Positions 18,077-28,817 of a stretch of DNA of 64,000 nucleotides are shown in pieces (within the stretch, counting starts at the first letter, position 1; every line of letters begins with the position of its first letter). The notes under the pieces are model-generated. The model searched no databases. It was not told the DNA's origin and saw only the letters and a list, made by a program, of their open reading frames with translations. Source of the DNA: Entamoeba invadens IP1 (Eukaryota; Evosea; Mastigamoebida; Endamoebidae). Where the stretch lies: NCBI RefSeq assembly GCF_000330505.1, contig NW_004191750.1, positions 130,933 to 194,932 on the forward strand, read 5' to 3'. The position numbers and the translations under genes were made by a program.

Positions 18077-19348
18077 ATGAAATCTTTTAAGAAGACTTTT
18101 TCGAGTGCGACTTCGGCCTTCAAAGAAAAGACGTCAAAACTGTCCAAGATTGTGACTGAAGGTATCAATGAGTTAAAAGGCAAACAAGCGAAGATGGTGA
18201 TGAAGAAGAAAGAGAAGAAGAAACAGATGGAGTTAACAAAGAAGAAAAATCTTCAGAAGCGACTTCCACCACATTTTAAAGAGCACAAGGACTTTATTGA
18301 AGAAGAGAAGAAGTATCTTCTGTTCCCCAAAGATGATGAGAGGCGCAATAGAATAGTCGAAGACAATTACATTCTTGGTGACGAATTAGGTCGTGGAGCT
18401 TTTGCTGTAGTTAAAAAGGCACGGAAGATCCCCACTGGTGAATTATGTGCTATTAAAGTCATTGACAAACGTTTGGTTAAGCCAGAAGAGACCAAATTGT
18501 TACTTCGAGAAATCGAGATCACACGAGCCGCACAGCATGTCGCTATTATGAAGGTCTTTGATGTCTTTGAAAGTGACATTAACATCTCAATTATTATGGA
18601 GTTGTTACCTGGTGGGACTTTATTCTCACGTGTTTCCAAGAATGAGAATGGGTTACCTGAAGTGGAAGCTCGTTGGATTTTGTATCAAGTCGTGTCTGCC
18701 TTATATTACTTACACACGCACTCTATAGTCCACAGAGATATTAAACCGGAGAACATATTGTTACTTGGTGACGCTGGTTTAACTTGTCGTGTTGGCGATT
18801 TCGGATTCGCCAAAAACTTCTCACAAGAGCCTTTGAAGACTCCATGTGGAACGCAAGATTATGCTGCGCCGGAGATTCTAATGGGCGCTTCCGAGTATTC
18901 GTATCAAGTTGATATGTGGAGTGTCGGTGTCATGTTATATGTCTCGTTGTGTGGATACCTTCCTTTCGACGGGGAGACTCTAGCAGAAAATTTGGAACAA
19001 ATGCAGAGTGGTGAAGTCGTCTTCGACTCGGACGATTGGAAACATGTCTCAGACAACGCAAGAGACTTTATTATTCGTTGTTTGTATCCAGATCCTCGTT
19101 TGAGAATGAACGCTGAACAAGCTTTAAGTCATCCATGGTTCAAGGGAGTGTCACAAATTACTGTCACAGACGGTATCGTCCCAGTCGAAGCTCCAGTCGC
19201 AGTCACTAAAGAAGAAATTGAACAACAAAAGAAGGCGGGTATTATCATCGAATGGGAAGATGGGGAAGCAGAAGGCGCAGACGACACTGGATTACCACCA
19301 GCTCACGTTCCTCCAACGCGTGAAGCTCCAGTCTACAGGACAGATTAG
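18077..19348 (+). CDS. CAMK-like serine/threonine protein kinase
   Basis: A basic Lys-rich N-terminal tail (about 80 residues) precedes a complete kinase domain at about 97-356. Visible motifs are the Gly loop LGRGAFAVV, the ATP-anchoring Lys in CAIKVIDK, HRDIKPEN in the catalytic loop, DFGFAK, and an activation segment ending TQDYAAPE. The order and the SLCGYLPFDG motif fit the CAMK/CHK2 group. All catalytic residues are present, so it should be active. The last 60 residues are acidic with a Pro-rich end and lack an obvious calmodulin-binding helix. The basic tail could mediate membrane or nucleic-acid contact (inference). Its substrate is unknown. Confidence 0.92.
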   Translation: MKSFKKTFSSATSAFKEKTSKLSKIVTEGINELKGKQAKMVMKKKEKKKQMELTKKKNLQKRLPPHFKEHKDFIEEEKKYLLFPKDDERRNRIVEDNYILGDELGRGAFAVVKKARKIPTGELCAIKVIDKRLVKPEETKLLLREIEITRAAQHVAIMKVFDVFESDINISIIMELLPGGTLFSRVSKNENGLPEVEARWILYQVVSALYYLHTHSIVHRDIKPENILLLGDAGLTCRVGDFGFAKNFSQEPLKTPCGTQDYAAPEILMGASEYSYQVDMWSVGVMLYVSLCGYLPFDGETLAENLEQMQSGEVVFDSDDWKHVSDNARDFIIRCLYPDPRLRMNAEQALSHPWFKGVSQITVTDGIVPVEAPVAVTKEEIEQQKKAGIIIEWEDGEAEGADDTGLPPAHVPPTREAPVYRTD

Positions 19349-19557
19349 TTCTAAGACAATTTTAGTTCATTTATAGTTTACTATAGGTAATAACAAATAT
19401 TATAAATTATAGTAAATTTATTAAATAACACTCGCTTCTTTCAACGAATTGAATTAATAGATTATAAGAAGAAATACTATAAAGAATAGTAAAAAATAGA
19501 AAGATAGAATTAGAGGACAACCCTACAAAGTAAGTCGAGAAACTAAGAAAGGGAGAC

Positions 19558-19881
19558 ATGGAATACATTGCGGCATACGTTCTTTGCACAATTGGACATG
19601 ACAAAGCCGAAGAGGCCAAAGTAAAAGAAATCTTGACAGCGGCCGGTGCCACCGTCGATGAAGCCAAAGTCGCCGAAGTCTTCAAGGCTCTCGAGGGAAA
19701 GAACGTCTGGGAAGTCATCGAAGAAGGAAAAAGCCAAATGGGTTCTATGGCCGTTGCTGCTGCCCCAGCCGCCTCTGCTACCTCAGCTGAAGCCCCAAAA
19801 GAAGAAAATACCGAGGAGAAAAAAGAAGAGAAAAAAGAGGAAGCCGAAGAAGACTTCGGAGGATTTGGTGATCTTTTCTAA
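19558..19881 (+). CDS. RPP2: 60S acidic ribosomal protein P2
   Basis: P1/P2 dimers form the lateral stalk of the large ribosomal subunit and recruit translational GTPases. The 107-residue length and N-terminal fold are typical: MEYIAAYVLC, then the helix-turn AAGATVDEAKVAEVFKALEG, which favours P2 over P1. An Ala-rich hinge follows (AVAAAPAASA) and a Lys/Glu-rich linker. The C-terminus reads EEDFGGFGDLF instead of the usual eukaryotic DDDMGFGLFD, keeping the GFG-x-LF core. The gene lies 209 bases downstream of the kinase gene in the same orientation. Confidence 0.95.
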   Translation: MEYIAAYVLCTIGHDKAEEAKVKEILTAAGATVDEAKVAEVFKALEGKNVWEVIEEGKSQMGSMAVAAAPAASATSAEAPKEENTEEKKEEKKEEAEEDFGGFGDLF

Positions 19882-20572
19882 GTCAACTCGTTCTTGAGAC
19901 TTTTATGGTTTCTTTTTAATCGTATTTAATAATACAAATATAATATTTTATATAATATATTTTTTAATAAAGTTTACTATTAAAATAATATGAATATTAA
20001 TATATTTATTTATAGCTTATTATAGCTTTTATTTAATTTACATTAAATATATTATTATTGTATATTAATAGTAAATTGTTAATTTATAATATTATTGTAG
20101 TTTATTTTATCATAAATGATATTTTTATTTTATGATAATATTATTAATAGTAAAATAATAATTACATTAGATATATTTTAATGAAATATAAATTAAATTA
20201 TTATTAATTTAAATAATTAAAATGTTTTAATTAAATAACTAATTACATTTGATTCTTATTATAATATATTAAATTAAAAACTATTTAAGAGCGTTTTAAA
20301 TTAATTTATACCATAAATTATTGTTTAACTACATTTAATAAATAATTTTATTAATTTTATTACAACTAAACAAACACCACATACAAATTTAAAAAAAAGA
20401 AATCACACTTTTGAATTTGACCGAAATATAATGTATAATATAACTATAAATGATAATAAAAATAAATATAAAATTTTAATTATATATATTTTATTTCTCA
20501 GAAGTAATCTTTTATAATTAGACTATGAATCATAAGTAAACTATATAATGCCTTGAATTGATAGTTTTATTC
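19882..20572. other. Very AT-rich spacer
   Basis: About 690 bases with long A/T runs and no recognisable feature beyond flanking 3' and 5' regions. Confidence 0.5.
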
Positions 20573-22525
20573 ATGAAGTCTATTCTGTTAAAACAACGTC
20601 AATTCCAAAGACGAACATCTGCTCATTCTTTGAAAACACCTGCACGAGTCGTCGAAGCGCCTATCAAAGATGACTACAACACTTATAGAACTAAAATAAA
20701 TGCAACAGAAAAAGAGTTTGACAAATTAAAGGAATCTGCCACCATTGCCCCACAAAGTGCCAAAAATGAAGTAAAAAAAGAAGAAAATGTCGTTCAAAAA
20801 ACACCAGCAGAAATAGAGGACGAAAACAGACTTGAAGAAATTAGAAAAATTGCACACGATTTTGAACTCAAATCCAAACCATTAACTGTCAACACCCAAT
20901 TGGTAAGCCAAAAGTATTTTGACACACTTCCTTTCAATAAAAAGACGAACTATTTCTCAACAACTATGCCTCAATACGATTTGGGTGATTACTTTGGTGT
21001 ATCACAAGAGTCTTTAATGGTTCTCCAAAGACCACACAGACACTCCAAGCGTCAACACTTCGCCGAAAAAATTGAAGTCGATCCAAAAGAGCAATTAGTC
21101 GATTGGTCCATAACCCCCTTCGTGAAAAAAGTTGTTCTATTTTTAATTGAAAAGTGTAAGGGATATGGAGTGACTCAAGAAATGGTTATAATCAGTGTAT
21201 TATGTAACGGAGGTATAGTACCAGTCAAGAACGCCGGCAGACGGTGTGCCAAATACATGCAAATGGCACAGACCGATTTAGAAGCGACTGCAAAGAAGAT
21301 AGAAAACATCTATACAACACAGGCCAAGACACGAGCCACAGCTGAGAAAGTAGTCGCAGTCAAAGAGTTAAGGAAAAGTATCAAAGAGATTAAACAAAAA
21401 CTTTCATCGCGAAATTATCGATCAGAAAAGACCAAATATTTAACATACTCAACAATCAAAGAGAAGCAAAACGCGTTTGAAAAATTGACAGAAGACATGA
21501 TGAAAGAAGAAGAAGAAAGACTCCAAGCTAAAGTTGTGTTATTAAAGAAAGAAATGAATGACTTTATTGGTGATAACAGTGACGTTAAAAAATACACTAA
21601 AGAAGATGTATGCAATGTTATAGGGATGTACATGGGGGATTTGTCTCAAGAAGTCACTGTAAATGACTTCGACATCTGTCAACAAGCTCTTAAGCAACAA
21701 GAAGAAATAAAACAGAAGCTTTCTTCTATAATGGAGCGCGTCAAATTCACAAAAGACATTTTTGTGTCGAAGGAGTTGATGTCACAGGTCTTCCCCGATT
21801 CTCTACCAGAAAGTTTCATTCTTGGGGTGCCAAAATGTTGTGACAAACTCATTGCGAAACACAAAGAAATGATCGATTGTGAAAAGTATCAGAGAGGATT
21901 GGCGCCATTTGTTGAAGCCAAAAAGAAGACAATGGATGAATATAAAAGTCGTACAATTCTTCTTCATTTTAGAACCAAATTGGCTTCAAAAAATTTCATG
22001 TATGAGTGTAGAACAGCCAACGTAAAAGGTGCAAGATTAACTCATGTAGGGATGCCAGAGACTCACCCGAAGATAATGGAGGAATTCTTGTATAAGAAAT
22101 CTACTATTATTAGTAAACAAGGTGGGTATAATCCATATTACTATGAAACGGCCCTCTTCTGTGCACGTGCTAATATCACACGAAAGATGTTCGACACGTT
22201 GAATCAAAAGATTGAGACCATTTACTATCAGAATTTTAATACAGAAGATAACGTCAAGCTTGGGACAGTCAAAATCGATGCAAATACAGTCGTCAAACAA
22301 ATATTCAAGACTTTCAATTACAAAGAAATTAGTGACGCACTCAATGAAGAAAATGATAAAGTCGTGGAGTGGCTCAGAGAGTGCAGAAAACCACTTGCGG
22401 AGAAGAGACTTCAAATGTTGCAAAGAAAGGCTAAGAAGGAGATGAAACTAAAGAAAAGCGATGATTCGAGTGATAATAACAATGATGAAAACAGTGGTGA
22501 TATCTCTGACTCTTTTAGTGAGTAA
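20573..22525 (+). CDS. Coiled-coil protein of unknown function
   Basis: I start at the ATG at 20573 (MKSILLKQRQFQRR), the first in a frame that opens slightly earlier with a TTG. The 650-residue product is Lys/Glu rich. Long predicted helices lie around 60-105, 245-330 and 375-400, and a folded segment at about 510-585 contains GGYNPYYYETALFCARANIT. The C-terminus is a Lys-rich helix followed by a Ser/Asp/Asn-rich acidic tail. No enzymatic motif, signal peptide or membrane segment is seen. A cytoskeletal or scaffold role is plausible but not shown. Confidence 0.75.
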   Translation: MKSILLKQRQFQRRTSAHSLKTPARVVEAPIKDDYNTYRTKINATEKEFDKLKESATIAPQSAKNEVKKEENVVQKTPAEIEDENRLEEIRKIAHDFELKSKPLTVNTQLVSQKYFDTLPFNKKTNYFSTTMPQYDLGDYFGVSQESLMVLQRPHRHSKRQHFAEKIEVDPKEQLVDWSITPFVKKVVLFLIEKCKGYGVTQEMVIISVLCNGGIVPVKNAGRRCAKYMQMAQTDLEATAKKIENIYTTQAKTRATAEKVVAVKELRKSIKEIKQKLSSRNYRSEKTKYLTYSTIKEKQNAFEKLTEDMMKEEEERLQAKVVLLKKEMNDFIGDNSDVKKYTKEDVCNVIGMYMGDLSQEVTVNDFDICQQALKQQEEIKQKLSSIMERVKFTKDIFVSKELMSQVFPDSLPESFILGVPKCCDKLIAKHKEMIDCEKYQRGLAPFVEAKKKTMDEYKSRTILLHFRTKLASKNFMYECRTANVKGARLTHVGMPETHPKIMEEFLYKKSTIISKQGGYNPYYYETALFCARANITRKMFDTLNQKIETIYYQNFNTEDNVKLGTVKIDANTVVKQIFKTFNYKEISDALNEENDKVVEWLRECRKPLAEKRLQMLQRKAKKEMKLKKSDDSSDNNNDENSGDISDSFSE

Positions 22526-22624
22526 AAAAGGTATTTTTTATTTTGTCTTTCTTTTAATCCAACAATAACAATATAACGCACTAACAGACAAACCAATAAG
22601 ATAAGATAATCTATTTAACAATAT

Positions 22625-23152
22625 TTATTGGAGGATACCGGGGTTAGAGCAACGTGGGCAATCCTCTTGGTCGTCGTCCAAAAGGTTGAAGTCGAACGAC
22701 CTGAGTGGTGTAGGTGCGCAATTGATTTTTTGTGTTGAAGGAGAACCGGAAAAAGTGGTTGTTGCGAAGGAAGGAGAGCCAACAGTGGTTTTAGATCCCA
22801 AAATTGATGCGACTTCGTTGTCTGCAAAAAGTGTTGAAGGTGATTGTGAAGTCAGAGGTTTGGGAGTGTAATGGAATTCTTCGTCGGGGATGGGAGAACA
22901 GTGACGTAAAGGGGAAGGTATGGTGTTTGTGGAAGACCATTTTCTCGACTCTGTAATGTGTCCAAAATTCGGTTTTTTGTAAAGTGTTGTTTTTATCACA
23001 ACTTTCTTTGGTTTTTGTATTTCATCGCAATGAAAATGTTCGACGGATGTTGCATTTTTGTCGTAAAGAATTTCCGTTTGTTTGAAGCAGGAACTCGGTT
23101 GTTGGTGGTGTTGAAACGAAGCACCACTGTGGGTGTGTGGTTCTAGCGACAT
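22625..23152 (-). CDS. Small Ser/Pro-rich protein, unknown
   Basis: The frame is open for 217 codons, but the first ATG is at 23152, giving 175 residues from MSLEPHTHSG. It is rich in Ser, Thr and Pro with several SP/TP sites (IPSPLRHCSP, GSPSF, APTPLRSFDF), typical of a disordered, proline-directed kinase substrate. It ends with an acidic patch and a CPRC pair. No domain is recognised. It converges on the coiled-coil gene with 99 bases between stop codons. Codon use looks like that of a real gene, but a short disordered protein is inherently less certain. Confidence 0.5.
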   Translation of the reverse strand: MSLEPHTHSGASFQHHQQPSSCFKQTEILYDKNATSVEHFHCDEIQKPKKVVIKTTLYKKPNFGHITESRKWSSTNTIPSPLRHCSPIPDEEFHYTPKPLTSQSPSTLFADNEVASILGSKTTVGSPSFATTTFSGSPSTQKINCAPTPLRSFDFNLLDDDQEDCPRCSNPGILQ

Positions 23153-24549
23153 AGCAGGGTTTTTCAGATGAGATGAACACCTTAAAAGTTTCCAATTGAA
23201 TTTTGAAAAGTGCGGTTTGAAAATTTTTGGCAGTTTGGTTGAATTTTTTATTGTTGTGTTTTTCCAAAATAAGTACAAAAATAATACGGTGGCGGCTGCT
23301 TAATTCTCGGGTGTGTCCATTTTTGAGTTTCGTGCTCTTTTTTTGGTATTTTCGTTGGTGATAATGACACCAATCACATGTGATATAGCGGGCTTTGAAA
23401 TAAAAAAGTAAAACCCTAAATGGGAATTTTTCTGAAGTAAAATTGGACTTCAAAAACAGAAACTGTTTTGTGTTGTATTTCTGTTTTATACCAAATTTTG
23501 AGACAAAAATTCAGCAAATTTAAACTCAAATTTCAAGCTTGGTCGATTTGCTGAAATTGGCGTTGTATTCTTAGATTATTGCTTACCCAATAACATCCCG
23601 AATTTAAAGCAAAAAATATCTTATTTAATGTAGCAGTTGTGTTTTTTGGCAATTCGCTCGTTATAAGACCACCAAGTAATTATCACAGAGAAGCTTCTAC
23701 CGTTCTTTTTCCAGTTTTTTATTTCATACTCCTTTTTTACCAGGGTTTTAAATTATTATTAATTATTAAATTTTTTTTAACTCAAGTTTTTTATTAAAAT
23801 AAAGTTACAAAAACTTCTTATTATTAAGAAAAAAAAGAATACTTGACAATAATAGCGAATAATCACCAAACAGAGCTCTTGAAAAACCATTAAATGTCAT
23901 TTAAAAATAAACAAAGAGTTATCCAATGAATTAAAGAAAAAACAACAAAAATAGCAACAATTTTGCGATTATTCAAAAATAAATAATTATTAATTATGAA
24001 AATTTCCCGATATGGTACATAAATAATACATAAATTAATTGAAACATATTTTATAACAAATTTTTTGTTATAGAAATCCTTTTTTTGTACAATTCCTTTT
24101 CTTTTTAACCTTTTTTTTAGTGAAATAAAATTTAAACAGTCAAGTTACAGTTGGTCCATTAAACCTTAGCCCAAAGAAAAACTAATTTATTTCTATTGTT
24201 ATATTAAAATAATAAACTATACTGATATAAAAGTCAATTTTCTTAAATATTTGTTTTTTTAGTAAAAACCCGTGTTTTTAAAGAAAAATATAGGAATTTC
24301 TTTAAGCTAAAGTACATATTCGGGCTAAGGTTCATTTTCCCTACTGTAAATATACAAATATATATAGTTTTTATTAACCATTCATTTATAGTTTTTACTC
24401 ACAAGTGATTGTTTTAACCCGTCATTATATGACGGAACAAAACAGATGTTTATCAATTAATAAATTTATTTATTATTTTATTTATTAAATTATTAATTAA
24501 TCAATAAAGTACAAAATTTGTTGCAAATAACAATGTCTTATTTCTTATT
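23153..24549. other. Gene-free spacer with a MITE
   Basis: About 1.4 kb without a convincing gene. It contains the inverted-repeat element at 24148-24346. Confidence 0.5.
24148..24346. mobile_element. 199-bp TA-flanked MITE with CAGT ends
   Basis: The left end reads CAGTTGGTCCATTAAACCTT and continues AGCCC. The right end, read inward, is CAGTAGGGAAAATGAACCTT followed by AGCCC. TA lies immediately outside both ends (24146-24147 and 24347-24348). Like the elements at 17406 and 28167, it begins CAGT and sits at TA, fitting the Tc1/mariner/pogo superfamily, but its inner end sequence is different. It has no coding capacity. Confidence 0.62.
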
Positions 24550-25888
24550 TTATTTCTTGTCGAGTTCGGCTTTACACTTTTTACACACTCTCTCTGGTTT
24601 GTCGAAACCCAAATCCTTCATCAAAACAAAGTCGACACAACACGATGAACAGAACACTTTCCCACATCTTCTGCAGTGGTGTTTTCTTGTTATTAAACCG
24701 AACGATGCTTTACAAATTCCACACACATCCGTCGATTTATCTTCGATCCAAAATGGTCTCAAAATGACTTCTGACGGGGCAACAAAGTCATAAGCGACGA
24801 GTGGCATAAAAGACGTTGCGCCACACAATGAAGGTGGAGCTAAGACATTGACTCTAACTACATTTCTGAATGGACTTTGTGTTCCCGTTTCTGCAACAAC
24901 GTCCAAAGAGATTTCGAAGAGGTATTCGACCTTAAAAAGAGGAGAGAAGTGTGATGGGGGTNNNNNNNNNNNNNNNNNNNNNNNNNNNNNNNNNNNNNNN
25001 NNNNNNNNNNNNNNNNNNNNNNNNNNNNNNNNNNNNNNNNNNNNNNNNNNNNNNNNNNNNNAACACAAATGGTCTTTTCCGTAGTAATATGGTTGGAATG
25101 GAAGTACCTCTGATGTCATCAATGGTTTCTTAATAACTGTCGTACCGTCCTCAAAGTACATTTCCATGATTTGGAATAACGTGATCTTCGCCTTTGAAGT
25201 CGCTCTTTGTGTTTTACTGTTCACTTCAAACAAGACGACTCCGAACTCTTGGGGGTAATATGACGCCTTGTCGGTGGTGATTTTCATTTGATAATTGTCG
25301 AGATCAAATGAGACAAGCGGCGTCGTTATAACCTCGTTAAATGTTTGTCTGACGACAATATCCTTTTGGTCGCCAAGGTACATGACGCCTCCTTGTCTTA
25401 CAAACAGGTCGATCCTATTCATTACCTCACCGGAAAGACAAATTGTATTTGTAATAGTAAAAGAACTAACACTAAATAGTAACAAACCTATAAGTATGAG
25501 TCGCAAAGAGTTTGAGGGATTGGAATATGAGACCACTTCCCATGACAAAGGAACACTCTTTTCCTGTAAATGGTGCTGTACATGGTAACGTGAAACTGTA
25601 TGAAAGGGGATAGACACGATGTGGGAAGTCGTTTTTCAGTTCAAAATAGTTTTTTGTTTGTTGCTTTGCGTTGGGGGGAAATTTCGCGTCAAAATTCGAT
25701 TTTGAAATTTGGCCAAAACACGAGATGAGGAGCGTGAGACTCTCAAACGGTGGTAAATTCGTCAGCTTCGGAGAGACGGTCACCAATACTACATCTCCTT
25801 GCAAATACGATATCCTGTCCGTCTGTATCTCGAAGAACCGCGACTTCATATCCAATTTGCCTTCTATCCCTCCCCGGCTGTATGTCAT
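24550..25888 (-). CDS. Arrestin-domain protein with C-terminal FYVE finger (two exons, gap inside)
   Basis: Arrestin N- and C-lobes are followed by a FYVE zinc finger, an architecture known from the amoebozoan Dictyostelium protein AdcA. The FYVE finger binds PI3P on endosomes, so cargo adaptor work in endocytic sorting is likely. The finger shows all signatures: the WxxD start WIED, RKHHCRRCG, and RVCKKC with paired Cys. I join exon 1 (25888-25488) to exon 2 (25414-24550) across a 73-base intron at 25415-25487 with donor GTTTGTT and acceptor TAG. The reading continues THTY-RIDLFVRQGG. The 100-N gap at 24962-25061 lies in the arrestin C-lobe, and both sides keep the same frame. The start is MTYSRGG. 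Confidence 0.85.
24962..25061. other. Assembly gap (100 N)
   Basis: A fixed-size run of N inside the arrestin-FYVE gene; the true length is unknown. Confidence 0.99.
25415..25487 (-). other. Intron of the arrestin-FYVE gene
   Basis: A 73-base intron with donor GTTTGTT and acceptor TAG. Removing it restores a single frame through the arrestin fold. Confidence 0.75.
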
Positions 25889-26074
25889 CTCCAAGACTTT
25901 CAAGTTCTTCTCTTGAACTATAGAGTATTCTATTTATTTCTATTGTAATAACTATCGTTATTTATTATATTTTTATAGTAATAAAACTATTCCATATACC
26001 AATTTTAATATAGTAAAATAAAGCTAGAGTTATAAAATTTGTCTTGAACCAAATGCACTGAAAAACACGATTAG

Positions 26075-27343
26075 TTACTCTCCATCGTGCAGTACTGAGT
26101 TCAAGCGTTGGATGCTCTCCTTCGGCCAGTCCCACATGACTGTGACGATGTTAAGGAATGATTTCTTTTTCTCTGCGTCCCATTCAGACGACATTCTATT
26201 AATTAATTATATACATACTATAAATAACTTCTCTAGTAAATAAGCAAACTTTTTGAAGAAAGTAATGACATGAGGGGGCCAAGTCTCCCAGGCTTGGTCT
26301 TCATTTTTGCGGGCGTACGACGCAATGTAACTCACAAAAGCCGCAATTTCTGAGGCACTCCAGTTTTTGATGATTTGATTGACAAAGACCTCTAAAAAGG
26401 GTTCATATGTTTTCAGTCCCCAATTGCCCACCGCACTCAACACACAACGGGTCACTTCACTCCAATTGAATTCTTCCCGTTTCACTACCCATTGGTAGAT
26501 ACTCGCTAATCGTTTCGCTCCATTCTCATCACGACCAAGCACAAATACAGTCTCATTCGGTCCAAGGTTCTTCCCATCAGTACCAACAGCCACCGTCGAG
26601 TCTCCTTGCATCCCAGCAACGACGGTTTCCAAATCTTCTAAGTCGCCATCGCAAAAGTCGTCCCACCAAAATGCTGCGATGACATCGTCTTGCCAAGTCG
26701 ATAAGACGGCTTGCATGATGGAGTATAAATACTGATCACAAGTCACTTTCCCAAGGGTCACCATGAACTCCTTGATCTTTGCAGGATCCCATTTCCCTTC
26801 TTCGGCTTGGATACGTTGTTGGACTTGTTGCCAAGGGAGGGGTGTAGCCAATGGGTCATTAGAAGAAGGTGCATTACCCTGTGTAGTGGTAATTGGCGTT
26901 GTTTGTGATTGTTGTGTTGTCTGTTGTGCATTTGAAGGTGGAGAAGGGGGTACTTGAGCTGGGGTGACTGATTGTTGTTGAGTGTTAGACCCAAGTGTCT
27001 TGACATGTGCATTAATAGCATCGACCCACGACTTTGCGTCTTCGACAGTATCAGAGTTAATTTCCTGAGTACGGTGAACGGATTTAATGACTATAGTGGG
27101 CTTTTTTTGATCAAGGACTAATGTTGCAGAAGAGTTTCCGTCCAATTCGATTATACCCTTCGGTTGAGCACTACCAGTGTTTTTCGGGAAATACCATATG
27201 TACTGCTCCTTCATAACAAACCATCGCTTTTTCCACGTGTGAAAATCAGCACCCTTCTTCACAAGGTACCCTTCCTTAACACATGGCTTCAGCTGTCCCA
27301 CTTGAGTCTTTTTTAGCTTCGCAAAGTTCGGATGGTCACTCAT
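26075..27343 (-). CDS. PH-domain protein with a shared C-terminal helical domain (paralogue 2, spliced)
   Basis: The PH domain at about residues 20-115 matches the gene at 3938-5140 (KEGYLVKKGADFHTWKKRWF, then PKGIIEL). A Gln/Thr/Pro-rich disordered linker (about 125-175) replaces the charged one of paralogue 1. The rest aligns over the novel helical region. The unspliced frame stops at 26207 with unrelated residues. Removing a 54-base intron (26196-26249, GTTTGC...TAG) continues FFKK-MSSEWDAEKKKSFLN to a stop at 26075. That extension aligns without gaps to FIKRFIKAWSDCQKAEFFK of paralogue 1. The spliced product is 404 residues against 400, so the corrected model is well supported. Confidence 0.9.
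26196..26249 (-). other. Intron of PH paralogue 2
   Basis: A 54-base intron with donor GTTTGC and acceptor TAG. The phase is correct, and the downstream exon aligns to the intronless paralogue. Confidence 0.85.
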
Positions 27344-28322
27344 TCGAATTAATGGAATTGCAGTTCTTGCATTTTATTCAGTTCGTCGGTTTTGAATAAG
27401 AAGTTTTAATAATTTATACTTTGATTCTTTAGCTTTGATTCTCGTTTAATTCAAGAATCGCATTAGGAATATCACGGGCTACTCTATTTGGATATTTTTG
27501 GTCATATTATAATTATAGTTCTGATATAGTTTCCTATATTAAATAGTAATTCGAAGAATTTGGATATTATGAAGTTGGAATTGATATGAAAAAGAACTGA
27601 TAAGTAGAAGCTATTAATCTATAATGGTTTAAACCATTTTTATAATTAATCATACTATTATTTACTATAAATATTTTTTTTAAACATTCGACTAGTACTT
27701 TTGGAGTTTAAAGAACTCAAAATGATGTATAAAAATGATTTTTAATGACTCATTTTATTTAGTCTTTTTTATATTAAATTTAAATTATGAAATATATAAT
27801 TTTACAACTTATATTAACCAATATAACGAATTTGCCGTAATAGTTTTTTTGTAGTTAGACTAACCCCAGTTATAGTTTGAGTGTGGCTTTCTAAACTCTA
27901 TTTAAACAGTCATATGACTTAATGGTTTTAAACTTGGGCAAATTAAAAATCGTTCGGCATACTTTGAATTGAAAATAAGCTTAAATGTTCCCATATTTGC
28001 TGATTACTCTTATTTCTTATTAAAATATAATTTTAAAAGATAAAGGCTATTTTCAGAAATAGATAAATAATAAAAAAAATTTAATTATTTTTAATTTTTT
28101 TTTAATAAAAAAATAGTGTAAAGTCACTCTACCTTATACAATACCTTGTATTATGAATTTTAGTTACAGTGGGTGAAATAAGCCTATAAAAATGAAAGAA
28201 CAGTATAAAAACGAGGGTGTCGTTTTAATTGGTCATTTTTTTAAAAAAAGCATTAATTGGTCAATATATTTAAACCCTGGTTTTTGTAAAAACAAAACAA
28301 TAGTGAAAAACCACTTAAAATA

Positions 28323-28546
28323 CAGTAAGACCTCGATTATTTCCATTTTTTTATTTTAAAAACCTTGACACTTTCCAAATTGAAGATTTTGAATTTTTTA
28401 GTAAATTGTTATATCAGCTAATAATTAAATTAACTAACTTAAGATTACCTCGCATTTTTCCAAAAAACTTCAAACAACCAATCAGATCTTTGAATTTGTC
28501 GAGGTTTGGAAAATGTCAAGGTTTGGAAATAATCGAGGTCTTACTG
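28323..28546. mobile_element. 224-bp pogo/Tigger-like MITE nested in the larger element
   Basis: The inverted ends are identical for at least 23 bases, starting CAGTAAGACCTCGATTATTT. TA lies outside both ends (28321-28322 and 28547-28548). The CAGT...ACCTCGATTAT pattern resembles termini of pogo/Tigger elements. The ends are intact, so this insertion is younger than the surrounding decayed element. It has no coding sequence. Confidence 0.8.
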
Positions 28547-28779
28547 TACACAATTTTTGAATTATATAAATTATAATAAACAAGATGAAATATAAAATTT
28601 ACTTATTAAATTCCCGAAAGAACTTAAAACGAAGACAATAAAAATTGAATCAATACAATGCTCTTTCCTTTCGATAATTTAAGTACTTTCTTTTGCGAAT
28701 ATATTTGATTTTGACCGTCTTTGAGTTTCACATTACAATAACAAAACTACCGCCCTGTTTCTTCCATGGGTATAACAAA

Positions 28780-28817
28780 TATAATGAATCAATTATACGC
28801 CTAATTGATTCATTATA
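28780..28817. repeat. Perfect 16-bp hairpin inside the transposon
   Basis: TATAATGAATCAATTA at 28780-28795 is followed by a 6-base loop and its exact complement at 28802-28817. Its function is unknown. Confidence 0.7.

Noticed and set aside
23022..23453. 143-codon minus-strand frame overlapping the Ser/Pro-rich gene
   Set aside because: The overlapping frame at 22625-23152 has better composition and repeated SP/TP sites; this one looks like its shadow.
25500..25617. Extended N-terminus of the second arrestin-FYVE frame
   Set aside because: It overlaps exon 1 in another frame; splicing at GTTTGTT explains the sequence better.
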